Positions 1 through 6,092 of a stretch of DNA of 11,568 bases are shown here, piece by piece. The stretch is from an uncultured Bacteroidales bacterium (GTDB lineage: Bacteria > Bacteroidota > Bacteroidia > Bacteroidales > UBA932). The notes below the pieces were generated by a model that saw nothing but the letters and a program-made list of their open reading frames with translations, was not told the origin of the DNA and did not search any database. The position numbers were made by a program, and so were the translations under genes. Within the stretch, counting starts at the first letter, position 1. Each line of letters opens with the position of its first letter. The stretch spans positions 1-11,568 of the forward strand of contig CAKVCK010000038.1 in assembly GCA_934725575.1 (NCBI GenBank), in the 5' to 3' direction.

Positions 1-127
1 TGAACAAGTTGCGACCGAAGCACACAATATGTACACTCCACGGGACTTTAATTTATAACCACCGTGCGCAACATCCCAACTTCCACGCACGAAGCCGACG
101 AGCATAACCATTACCGAAAGCAGTCGC

Positions 128-308
128 TTCGACAGGCTCAGTGACCGATGAAAGTGTTAAATTTCTTTACACCGGGTGTTAAATTTCTTTACACTCCTGC
201 ATATTCATAAAACAAGTATATTTCTGAATGACAATCATTTAATCCTTTTGGCATAATAATGGATTGCGCAAATGACGGTTTTTGCGAATGGTCGCTGATC
301 CTGTCGAA
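128..308. repeat. ~180-bp segment bounded by a 20-bp inverted repeat (MITE-like)
   Basis: TTCGACAGGCTCAGTGACCG at 128-147 is matched on the opposite strand by TTCGACAGGATCAGCGACCA at 289-308, identical at 17 of 20 positions. The two arms enclose the tandem repeat at 154-194. The layout resembles a small non-autonomous inverted-repeat element or a dispersed intergenic repeat. I see no target duplication that proves mobility. It could instead be a chance pair or two sites for one protein. Confidence 0.4.
154..194. repeat. Tandem 19-bp operator-like direct repeat
   Basis: GTGTTAAATTTCTTTACAC occurs at 154-172 and again, identically, at 176-194, a period of 22 bp. Each copy is nearly palindromic (GTGT.AAA against TTTACAC). 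Two identical palindromic sites about two helical turns apart and 160 bp before a gene are typical of cooperative regulator binding. A role in controlling the permease is inferred. Confidence 0.5.
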
Positions 309-354
309 ACGGCCATAGTACAAGGATGTTTTGCAAGAAAAAGGATTTGAGGCA

Positions 355-2745
355 ATGAAATATTTCTTTAGGTTTCTGAAGAACAATCCGCTTTATGCGG
401 TGATCAACGTGGTGGGACTGGCGCTCTCGCTGATGTTTGTGATACTGATTGGGGACTACACCTACCGGCAGCTCAGCATCGACAAATGGCACAAGAACCA
501 CGAGAGGATCTACGTGCTTGGCACAGAGAACGGGAACTCTCTTCTGTCGTGGCCGGATTGCGCCCATTCACTCAAGGACAGGTATCCTGAGGTTGAGGAT
601 GTCTGCTGCGTCTATATGCATAACGGAAAGATCAAGCACGAGGATAAAGTCTATGAGGAGTCACAGGGGGACAACGCCGGCAACATAATGCTCGCGGACT
701 CCAATTTCTTCAGATTCTTTGATTTCAAGATGATTGAGGGAGACCGTGAGACCGCCTTGGACAGCCCTGAGAAATGTGTTGTCACAGAGTCTCTTGCCAA
801 GGCATTGTTCCCTGACGGCAACGCTCTTGGCCAGCCGCTTCAAATCGAGGGGACACGATATGTCTTCGTGAGTGATGACAACGGCGATCCATACGACAGC
901 TCGCTTGTTTACACTGTCTCAGGGGTCATCAAGGATCTGGACAAGACAGTGTTCCTGAACGAGACGGCGGTCATCGCCAATTTCGAACGCGCGCCGCAGG
1001 TTCTCGGCTACAGGCTCCGCAACGACCTGATGGCCAGCGGGCCGTTAGGCTCCACATTGTCCTTCCTGATGATGAGGCCGGGAGCCAACCTCGATGACAA
1101 GATCGATGACCTGACCGACTACTGTACCGAGAGCATTCCTATGTTCAACTTCTACGGCAAGACCAGAGCCGCGCTCATCCCGCTCGATGAGATGATGTTC
1201 GCTCCTCAGAACACTGGCGCGGGTCTTCAGACCGGCGACAAGAGTCTTTTAGGAATATTGCTGGCCGTTGTTCTGGCAATACTGATGTTCGCCGTCACCA
1301 ACTACATAAACCTTACGGTCGCCAACACAGGCTTCAGGGCAAAGGAAATGGCCACCAGAAGGCTTCTCGGGAGTGATGGTTTGGGAATATCCTTGGAGCT
1401 GATCGGGGAATCCACATTGATGGTGTTCATCTCGTTCATCATCGGCGGGGCGTTGGCTCTGCTGCTCGAGGACAAGATGGCCGTTCTTTTCAAAGGAAAG
1501 ATTGACATCCTCAAGGACATCAACCTCGCTACAGTCTCGGTCAGCCTCGTCTTCATCATCCTGACAGGAGTGATCTCGGGAATAATGCCTACCGTCTCGC
1601 TCTCCAGGTACAAGCCGATAGATGTCGTGAAAGGATCGTTCCGCTACCATTCCAAGATGGTGCTCAGCAGGATATTCATAATCCTTCAGAACGTCATCAC
1701 GATGACGATGATGGCCGCGACGCTCACCATCCTGCTCCAGATGAGCCATCTGGTCAAAGCTCCGCTGGGCTACAACACGGAAAACATCTTCCGCGTCAGT
1801 TCCGACAACCCCGAGGTTATGCGGAACGCCTTGAAAAGTCAGCCTTTCGTCCAGGAAATAGGCTCATTCTCAGGCACATCCCTGGACGGGAACTACCGTT
1901 CAATGAAACCTCGCAAGGACAAGGACAACAATAACATCTTAACCTACCTGTCTACCTGGGACCAAAGCTTCATCGACATTATGGGTATCAAGCTTCTGAA
2001 GGACAACCACCTCTCCGGAGATGTGGAATACATCAACGAGGAGCTCGCGGGGAAAATGGCCCTCAAGGACGGGGATTCCGAAGTGCGATGGGGCGACGGA
2101 AGCGTGACGCAGGTCGCCGGCGTGTTCTCCAACTTTCACATGACAAACATCCTTGACCCTTATCAGCCGTTTATGATCACGGTCAAGGACACGGATGAGA
2201 TCGAGGATCCTAATTTTATGGTCAAGACCGACGGCTCCCCCGATGCCTGGAAGAAGCTCCGCGACCTGATCAAAGAGGTTGACGGAACCACCGAGGATCT
2301 TGACTGGAAACTGCAAAGTGTTGATGACAACATCAAGGCCTCGTTGAATGAGGAAAAGAATACGATGAGGATCGTGAGCATATTCACAGGTGTCGCCGTC
2401 CTCATCTCCATTCTCGGCTTCATCGGGATGTCGCTGTTCTTCATCAGGCAGCGGAAAAAGGAGATCGGTGTGCGCCGCATTATGGGCAGCACCACGAACG
2501 AGGTCCTGTCCCTGCTCCTGACGAAGTTCTGCGCCCCGCTTCTGGTGTCGTTCATATTCGCCGTACCGCTCTCCTGGTTCATTATGGACAAGTGGCTGGA
2601 AAGCTTCTCGTACCGCATCGGTCTGAGCCCGTGGATATTCATAGCCTCCGGAGCCGTGTCGCTCCTAATCGCGGTCGTCTCGATCTTCTTCCAGACCCTC
2701 CACGCCGCCCACTCCAACCCCGCCGACGCCATCCGCGCGGAGTAA
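355..2745 (+). CDS. ABC transporter permease, FtsX/MacB type
   Basis: This is a 796-residue inner-membrane protein of the MacB-like permease family common in Bacteroidetes. Such proteins work with a separate ATPase to move substrates across the periplasm or extract them from the membrane; the substrate here cannot be read from the sequence. Visible parts: an N-terminal helix at about 13-35; a large periplasmic (MacB_PCD-like) domain; three helices at about 296-320, 347-372 and 390-415 forming the first FtsX unit; a helix at about 438-462; a second periplasmic domain; and three C-terminal helices at about 670-697, 718-745 and 755-782. Diagnostic cytoplasmic motifs are EMATRRLLGS after the first FtsX helix and EIGVRRIMGS in the second unit. 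I chose ATG 355 because the longer frame starts at a TTG and 355 gives the normal family N-terminus (MKYFFRFLKNNPLYA). No partner ATPase is in the window. The gene belongs to the host, not the phage. Confidence 0.9.
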   Translation: MKYFFRFLKNNPLYAVINVVGLALSLMFVILIGDYTYRQLSIDKWHKNHERIYVLGTENGNSLLSWPDCAHSLKDRYPEVEDVCCVYMHNGKIKHEDKVYEESQGDNAGNIMLADSNFFRFFDFKMIEGDRETALDSPEKCVVTESLAKALFPDGNALGQPLQIEGTRYVFVSDDNGDPYDSSLVYTVSGVIKDLDKTVFLNETAVIANFERAPQVLGYRLRNDLMASGPLGSTLSFLMMRPGANLDDKIDDLTDYCTESIPMFNFYGKTRAALIPLDEMMFAPQNTGAGLQTGDKSLLGILLAVVLAILMFAVTNYINLTVANTGFRAKEMATRRLLGSDGLGISLELIGESTLMVFISFIIGGALALLLEDKMAVLFKGKIDILKDINLATVSVSLVFIILTGVISGIMPTVSLSRYKPIDVVKGSFRYHSKMVLSRIFIILQNVITMTMMAATLTILLQMSHLVKAPLGYNTENIFRVSSDNPEVMRNALKSQPFVQEIGSFSGTSLDGNYRSMKPRKDKDNNNILTYLSTWDQSFIDIMGIKLLKDNHLSGDVEYINEELAGKMALKDGDSEVRWGDGSVTQVAGVFSNFHMTNILDPYQPFMITVKDTDEIEDPNFMVKTDGSPDAWKKLRDLIKEVDGTTEDLDWKLQSVDDNIKASLNEEKNTMRIVSIFTGVAVLISILGFIGMSLFFIRQRKKEIGVRRIMGSTTNEVLSLLLTKFCAPLLVSFIFAVPLSWFIMDKWLESFSYRIGLSPWIFIASGAVSLLIAVVSIFFQTLHAAHSNPADAIRAE

Positions 2746-2758
2746 TCCTCAATTGCTA

Positions 2759-2785
2759 AACCTTGGCAGAAGCAAAAACAAGGTT
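2759..2785. repeat. Short inverted repeat after the permease
   Basis: AACCTTG (2759-2765) and CAAGGTT (2779-2785) form a perfect 7-bp inverted repeat with a 13-nt spacer, 14 bp after the permease stop. CAAGGTT occurs a third time just downstream. There is no T-run, so a classical intrinsic terminator is not supported. It may be a weak 3'-end hairpin. Confidence 0.3.
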
Positions 2786-2870
2786 ATTCGCTCCTGTCAA
2801 GGTTAATTTACACTACGAAGGAAGCATTTTATGGGGAATATGCTCTCGTTAAGGGAACTATGATATTCAA

Positions 2871-3794
2871 CTATAGTCCATTCATCAGGAACTCCCTGAG
2901 TCCAAGATGAATTATTCCATTCATATCATTTCTCTTAACTAAAGGCGTAAGGGAGATGACATATTTAGGGTAATTGTCATTTATGCTTTCCAAACGGCCG
3001 AACTCCCTTTTTCTTGTCTCCTCGTCAGCGATGATGTAAGAAACTTGAACATAGACTGTTTTCCCACGTTTTGTGCATACGAAATCAATCTCACCTACCC
3101 TCAACTGGCCTACCTGAACCTTGAATCCGTCATTGATCAACTGGTTATAGACAACATTCTCCAGAACTTTCTCGATGTCTTGCTCACGGTTTCCACCGGC
3201 GATGAAATTCCGGATTCCGATGTCCTCGAAATAGACCTTGTCATTGGATTCAAACACTTTTTTTCCGTGAATATCATACCTCGGAGCATCGTATAGAAGA
3301 TAAGCTTCTCCGAAGTAGCCGAGATATTCAAGCACAACCCGTGTGGACACATTCTGTCCCAAGGATTTCATAGTCTTGGCAATGCTGTTCGCAGAATTCA
3401 GTTTTCCGACATTATCCGCCAGAAAACAAACCAAATTATTCATAAATGACAGATTCCTGATACTGTGCCTTTCTATTACATCCTTGAGCATCACAGTGTT
3501 ATATACTCCGCTTATATATTCCCAACAATGCTCGTCGTCATCAATTCCAACCCTGCTCAAGCCAGGAAGTCCGCCATAATTCAGGAATAAAGCCAGAGAG
3601 GAATCGCTGTCCTCCAAATTATGAAACAGCAGAAACTCCTTATAATTCAATGAATGAATATGTATCTCCTCATACCGTCCTCCGATGATGGTGCCAAGGT
3701 CGGAAGACAGCATCGATGAATTGCTTCCGGTGACAATAATGTCCGTGTTATCCTCAGTCCGGTAACTCCTCACTGTTCTTTCCCATTCCGAGTA
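2871..3794 (-). pseudogene. AAA_14/DUF4143 ATPase, N-terminus lost at prophage junction
   Basis: The remaining ~307 residues are the C-terminal three-quarters of an ATPase with an AAA_14 core and a DUF4143 nuclease-like tail, a family of about 380-400 residues. Visible: EWERTVRS (the segment that follows the Walker B/DEIQ region), the signature TGSNSSMLSSDL...GGRYEEI, then HSLNYKEFL, and a C-terminal PD-(D/E)XK-like part with GEIDFV and TVYVQVSY. Walker A and Walker B should lie about 90 residues before TGSNS and are absent. The frame stays open past the apparent GTG start at 3773 to codon TAC at 3792-3794, which still fits the family. Beyond that the translation is unrelated proline-rich sequence up to a stop near 3860. 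The break coincides with the proposed prophage left end. The missing N-terminal part should lie beyond the right end of the prophage. In its present state the protein cannot bind ATP normally. Confidence 0.8.
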
Positions 3795-3813
3795 TGGGGG
3801 TAAAAACGAAATG
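3795..3813 (+). repeat. Proposed prophage left terminus and transposase site L1
   Basis: TGGGGGTAAAAACGAAATG begins at the first base after the interrupted ATPase codon. It starts with the 5'-TG typical of Mu-type ends and has a near-copy 95 bp inward. The role as a transposase-binding end site is inferred from position and repetition. Confidence 0.6.
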
Positions 3814-3889
3814 CGTATAATAGGGTAGGGGAGTGGAGAGGTGTATGTGTGGTGATTATGAAAGGGTTAGGGGAGTGTGAGCCGTGAAC

Positions 3890-3907
3890 TGGGGATAAAA
3901 CGAAATG
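3890..3907 (+). repeat. Internal copy of the end repeat (site L2)
   Basis: TGGGGATAAAACGAAATG matches L1 except for one fewer A and one G-to-A change. Related cores follow at 3991-4002 (GGGGTAAAACCG, inside the terminator loop), 4247-4259 (GTAAAAAACGAAA) and 4333-4340 (ATAAAACG). Mu-like ends usually carry two or three transposase sites, so several of these may be real; only L1 and L2 are long matches. A second small repeat, AGGGTAGGGGAGTG / AGGGTTAGGGGAGTG, lies between them. Confidence 0.5.
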
Positions 3908-3979
3908 TTACTTTTGCTTTACTTATGCGTTACTTTTAAGGATGATTGAAAGCCATCTTTTAAGTTTGAATGTTACATT

Positions 3980-4024
3980 GCCTTCAGAAAGGGGTAAAAC
4001 CGCCCTATTCTGAAGGCTTTTTTT
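3980..4024 (+). terminator. Rho-independent terminator, rightward
   Basis: GCCTTCAGAA (3980-3989) pairs perfectly with TTCTGAAGGC (4008-4017), followed at once by seven T (4018-4024). The inner GGG (3992-3994) can pair with CCC (4003-4005). The 18-nt interior contains GGGGTAAAACCG, resembling the phage end repeat. The T-run makes it act on rightward transcripts, yet no rightward gene lies between the prophage end and this hairpin. It may stop transcription entering from the host, or end a short untranslated RNA from the left end. Confidence 0.75.
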
Positions 4025-4188
4025 GTGTCTGGAGAATTCATGGTTTAATGTTTTGAATGGCTGTAGCGCCAAATATGGCTGCGTTGTCAAGGCATAAGAG
4101 TGCGGAGTCTATACTGGCTTTCAAATATGGCTGAATAGCCTTTCAAATGCTTTTTGAAAATGCCAAACGAACGTCGAAGATAAGGTTG

Positions 4189-4291
4189 CCAATTCGAAGA
4201 GGGAATTCAGTTGGGAATTCAGTTAGAAATTCACTTCCCTGTGTTTGTAAAAAACGAAAGGTAAGCGTTAGAAATTCATTTAGGAATTCAT
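4189..4291. repeat. 12-bp GAATTC-centred tandem repeats, two clusters
   Basis: Cluster one has GGGAATTCAGTT at 4201-4212 and 4213-4224, then AGAAATTCACTT at 4225-4236, with a degenerate unit before them (4189-4200). Cluster two has TTAGAAATTCAT at 4268-4279 and TTAGGAATTCAT at 4280-4291. The shared unit is about TTRGRAATTCAN with exact 12-bp period. The core is palindromic. This looks like an iterated protein-binding site (repressor, transposase enhancer or replication factor); which one is not visible. Confidence 0.6.
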
Positions 4292-4319
4292 TTTTGCTAC
4301 ATTGACACCCTTCTACGGA

Positions 4320-4376
4320 GGGGGTTAATAACATAAAACGCCCGAAAATGCACGGAAAATGGCGGTTAAGACCCCC
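4320..4376. repeat. Imperfect inverted repeat
   Basis: GGGGGT (4320-4325) pairs with ACCCCC (4371-4376). The flanking TAATAAC / GTTAAG and an inner CGCC (4339-4342) / GGCG (4361-4364) extend the complementarity with bulges. The enclosed stretch contains the similar CCGAAAATGCAC and CGGAAAATGGC. There is no T-run, so I do not call a terminator. Confidence 0.35.
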
Positions 4377-4505
4377 TTTGTGATGCGTTTTTGACGGCTA
4401 AATATGGCTATAAATAAGTGATAGTGACCGGATAACGCCTAAATTGTGTTAAGAAAAGTGTGCAAACTATGTAGGGATGGCTATTTTTGCCGAAAAACTC
4501 TGTGT

Positions 4506-4634
4506 ATGAAGAAGTGGAATCAAATATGGGATTATCTTTACGAAAATTGTAGAGACCTTCCTATCTACATAAGTGGTGCAGCCGTCTTGCTCTCCATGCT
4601 CACAATTGTCATTACCCTTATAAAAAAGTCCTAA
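4506..4634 (+). CDS. Small single-helix membrane peptide
   Basis: The 42-residue peptide starts MKKWNQIWDYLYENCRDL, then has one hydrophobic helix at about 22-39 (PIYISGAAVLLSMLTIVITL) and ends in IKKS. The frame is open further back to a GTG at 4446, but ATG 4506 gives a conventional small membrane protein. I do not recognise the family. Its last 17 bases overlap the end of the convergent gene at 4618-5004, so the two transcripts are antisense at their 3' ends. Small hydrophobic phage peptides can act in superinfection exclusion, lysis or toxicity; nothing here decides. The gene may not be real. Confidence 0.4.
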   Translation: MKKWNQIWDYLYENCRDLPIYISGAAVLLSMLTIVITLIKKS

Positions 4635-5004
4635 TCATTGCTGCGGTTGCCACTATAAGTGCCAAGACAGATATTGTTGTAGTAATAATCCATCGTGTGT
4701 TTTCTGGTATTGGAAAACGAAGTTTTGGGTTCTCATAAAGAAGCAATCGCCCTTTGTCTGTCAAGAATCCACCAACCCCGTTCTTTGTGCAAATCAAGTG
4801 TAATAGTCCGAGGGACGACAATAAACTCAAAGCGGCTGCTTCTGGTGATTCATGACTGACACCCTCATCTTCATATAGTCCCTTTCCTGCTTTCTTCAGA
4901 ACTTCTTTTTGAAACCGTGACAGATGTGTCACAGGCCTGGCCTTGCGCTCTTCTTCTAGGGAGCGCTTTGCGATTCTTTCTTGGACTTGTGATTCGTGAG
5001 TCAT
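4618..5004 (-). CDS. Membrane-anchored winged-helix-like protein
   Basis: The 128-residue protein has a charged N-terminus (QERIAKRSLEEERKAR), a middle section with the look of a winged helix (helices around 28-40 and 54-66, then ICTKNGVGGFLTDKGRLLLY with the TDKGR wing motif), an ENPKLRFPIPENTRW linker, and one C-terminal membrane helix at about 105-124. Similar small proteins occur in Bacteroidetes accessory elements, without a known function. Its ATG lies one base after the stop of the repressor gene, so the two are co-transcribed and probably translationally coupled. Pairing a membrane-tethered DNA-binding-like protein with the repressor suggests a role in lysogeny control or signal sensing; this is inference. 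It could equally be a membrane protein with no DNA binding. Confidence 0.7.
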   Translation of the reverse strand: MTHESQVQERIAKRSLEEERKARPVTHLSRFQKEVLKKAGKGLYEDEGVSHESPEAAALSLLSSLGLLHLICTKNGVGGFLTDKGRLLLYENPKLRFPIPENTRWIITTTISVLALIVATAAMIRTFL

Positions 5005-5005
5005 A

Positions 5006-5704
5006 TTATTCCATAGTGTGAAATGTCAGAGAGGCTTTGACCAGAGCCAAAGCTGTGACGCAGTTCATCGGGATGTCTTTCGGGGCGAAAGATGGATTGA
5101 AACTGGCAAGGCGAATTTTATCCGGATCATCGGATTTTTGAATGTACTTTACTGCGGTATAACTATCTCCATCATAAACAAATGAGAGTAGATAAATTTC
5201 ACCCCATAATATGCTGTCAATGGACAGTTCCTTTTTCTTATACATAACGATGTCACCGCTTTTAAGTAATGGTGACATCGAGTCTCCTCTTACATAAATA
5301 GCTCCATCTACTGATGGCAGGTTAGGTATCCTTAAATAGTCAATGGGCTCTGGATGAATGTCATTGAATAATGCATATAGCCCTGCTGATGCATCGAAAT
5401 CGTATAGCGGGACATCCTGAATGACGATTTTGTTATCTGTTCGAAGTGGAAATGTATGTTCCGGGGCGATGCTATTTGCAGTTTTAAGCATTCCCCCTTC
5501 CCCAGTCATAATCCAATCTGGGGACAATTCGGGAAAATAATTACAAAAAGAGTGAACAAATTGTTCGCTAATCTTGCGCTTGCCATTTAATATCTCGGAT
5601 ATATAACTACGTTGTTTTCCGAGAATTTTTGCCAAATCTGAGGCGTTAAATATCTTTCTACTACTCACTAAGTAGTCAATACAACTTTTTAATCTGTCTA
5701 TCAT
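5006..5704 (-). CDS. Phage repressor: XRE-type HTH plus S24 (LexA/CI) peptidase domain
   Basis: This 232-residue protein should hold the prophage silent and be inactivated by RecA-stimulated self-cleavage. The N-terminal HTH spans about 20-44 (NASDLAKILGKQRSYISEIL, then NGKRK). The C-terminal S24 domain shows the A107-G108 cleavage-type site in ASAGLY, catalytic Ser142 in VRGDSMSPLLKSGDIV, and Lys186 in AVKYI. I chose ATG 5704: the frame is open to a TTG at 5752, but that would place coding sequence over two palindromes, and MIDRLKSCIDYL is the normal repressor N-terminus. It lies directly upstream of the membrane-anchored wing protein (1-bp gap) and divergent from the early operon. Palindromes containing AGTGAAC before and inside the gene are likely its own operators. 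All catalytic residues are present, so SOS induction is expected. Confidence 0.9.
   Translation of the reverse strand: MIDRLKSCIDYLVSSRKIFNASDLAKILGKQRSYISEILNGKRKISEQFVHSFCNYFPELSPDWIMTGEGGMLKTANSIAPEHTFPLRTDNKIVIQDVPLYDFDASAGLYALFNDIHPEPIDYLRIPNLPSVDGAIYVRGDSMSPLLKSGDIVMYKKKELSIDSILWGEIYLLSFVYDGDSYTAVKYIQKSDDPDKIRLASFNPSFAPKDIPMNCVTALALVKASLTFHTME
5554..5566. promoter_or_regulatory. Operator-like palindrome inside the repressor gene
   Basis: GAACAAATTGTTC is a perfect palindrome with a single central base, preceded by AGT as AGTGAACAAA. It matches the intergenic palindrome at 5747-5759 almost base for base. An intragenic operator could serve as a roadblock or DNA-loop partner. Chance is possible because it lies in coding sequence. 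Confidence 0.4.
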
Positions 5705-5710
5705 ATCAGG

Positions 5711-5729
5711 AGTGAACGAAAATTTCACT
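5711..5729. promoter_or_regulatory. Operator-like palindrome before the repressor start
   Basis: AGTGAACGAAAATTTCACT has 6-bp arms AGTGAA / TTCACT and shares the AGTGAAC half-site with the palindromes at 5551 and 5744. It lies 7-25 bases upstream of the repressor ATG. It is likely bound by the repressor for autoregulation (inference). Confidence 0.5.
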
Positions 5730-5736
5730 AAATTTA

Positions 5737-5767
5737 TTTTGAAAGTGAACAAAATGTTCTATATTTG
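5737..5767 (+). promoter_or_regulatory. Rightward early promoter, Bacteroidetes type
   Basis: A -33 element TTTTG (5737-5741) and a perfect -7 box TATATTTG (5760-5767, consensus TAnnTTTG) are separated by 18 bp. Transcription would start near 5773 and read into the gene at 5830. A repressor-type palindrome fills the spacer, which explains how the lysogenic state would silence it. Confidence 0.65.
5747..5759. promoter_or_regulatory. Operator palindrome inside the early promoter
   Basis: GAACAAAATGTTC has perfect 5-bp arms and lies between the -33 and -7 elements of the rightward promoter. It is nearly identical to the palindrome at 5554-5566. Binding here would exclude RNA polymerase, so this is the best candidate for the main repressor operator. 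Confidence 0.65.
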
Positions 5768-5771
5768 CAGT

Positions 5772-5788
5772 GCTTAACACCGTTAAGC
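5772..5788. promoter_or_regulatory. 17-bp palindrome between the facing promoters
   Basis: GCTTAACACCGTTAAGC has perfect 7-bp arms and a 3-base centre. Its sequence differs from the GAACA-type operators, so a second protein may bind it, for example the HTH product at 6093 acting like Cro or Ner. It covers the predicted start points of both promoters. Confidence 0.55.
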
Positions 5789-5794
5789 CGAGAA

Positions 5795-5802
5795 CAAAGG
5801 TA
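5795..5802 (-). promoter_or_regulatory. Leftward -7 box for the repressor operon
   Basis: Read on the minus strand this is TACCTTTG, a perfect match to TAnnTTTG. The expected start is near 5788. No good -33 TTTG lies at the usual distance; the upstream minus-strand sequence is a T-rich tract. The transcript would cross the rightward promoter before reaching the repressor ATG at 5704. Confidence 0.45.
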
Positions 5803-5829
5803 CGAAAAAATAAAACAGATTGAGAAAAT

Positions 5830-6060
5830 ATGGTAAAGAGACGTGTTTACACATTGTATGGCGATGTTGAAGCCTTGAAAATGGTGATTGAACGATTGGT
5901 GGAGAATTCCTTCGCCTTTCATTACACCGGAGAGTTCCTGTATGACAATGCTCCATGGGACGAGTTCATCAATAAGTGCTGCTGTGATATCAAGGGCAGG
6001 CTTGTGACACGCATCGAGGAATGGGCTGATCTGGATGAGATATTCGAGATGGCCGACTAA
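5830..6060 (+). CDS. Unknown 76-aa early protein
   Basis: This is the first gene after the rightward early promoter, with an A-rich leader (GAGAAAAT) before ATG 5830, as is common in Bacteroidetes. The protein starts with a basic strand (MVKRRVYTLYG), continues with a helix EALKMVIERLVENSF, a CCC triplet (residues 50-52), and ends acidic (EEWADLDEIFEMAD). I do not recognise the family and see no HTH. In Mu this position is held by the small regulator Ner, but nothing in this sequence supports that role. It is followed 32 bp later by an HTH gene in the same direction. Confidence 0.65.
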   Translation: MVKRRVYTLYGDVEALKMVIERLVENSFAFHYTGEFLYDNAPWDEFINKCCCDIKGRLVTRIEEWADLDEIFEMAD

Positions 6061-6092
6061 CAATAAACAAAGACAATATAAACATATCTATT

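Larger units (their letters stand above)
1..354. other. Non-coding region upstream of the ABC permease
   Basis: I see no credible coding sequence here. Apparent short reading frames antisense to this stretch have no recognisable features. It holds the inverted repeat 128-147/289-308 and the tandem repeat 154-194 listed separately. A weak -7-like box TATATTTC lies near 217-224, without a clear -33 TTTG at the right distance, so I do not call a promoter. The region probably carries the control of the permease gene that starts at 355. Confidence 0.5.
4071..4409 (+). repeat. Three copies of AAATATGGCT
   Basis: AAATATGGCTG is at 4071-4081 and 4123-4133, and AAATATGGCT at 4400-4409; a shortened form, AATGGCTG, precedes the first copy. 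All are on the same strand. They could be protein-binding sites of the phage end or coincidence in an A/T-rich stretch. Confidence 0.35.
4025..4505. other. Repeat-rich non-coding left-end region
   Basis: No convincing gene is seen. A 63-codon minus-strand frame at 4143-4334 is explained by the 12-bp repeat, which encodes a repeating xEFx peptide. The stretch holds the AAATATGGCT repeats, the GAATTC-centred repeats and an imperfect inverted repeat, each listed separately. A TTTG at 4389-4392 followed 18 nt later by TAAATAAG is a poor promoter match for the small gene at 4506. Confidence 0.5.

Noticed and set aside
241..354. Sigma-54 promoter (GG-N10-GC) before the permease
   Set aside because: Several GG and GC pairs occur (for example TGGCAT and TTGC near 250-268), but none has the required spacing.
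1249..1749. Long minus-strand frames antisense to the permease
   Set aside because: They are composition shadows of the permease gene, with low-complexity His/Asp-rich translations and no motif.
4143..4334. Minus-strand 63-codon frame with repeated xEFx peptide
   Set aside because: Its repeats are fully explained by the 12-bp non-coding DNA repeat, and it has no domain, context or start signal.
4320..4376. Terminator at the GGGGGT/ACCCCC inverted repeat
   Set aside because: The stem is long-range and bulged and has no T-run on either strand.
5705..5752. 16-residue N-terminal extension of the repressor
   Set aside because: It begins at a TTG, runs over two operator palindromes, and ATG 5704 gives the usual repressor N-terminus.
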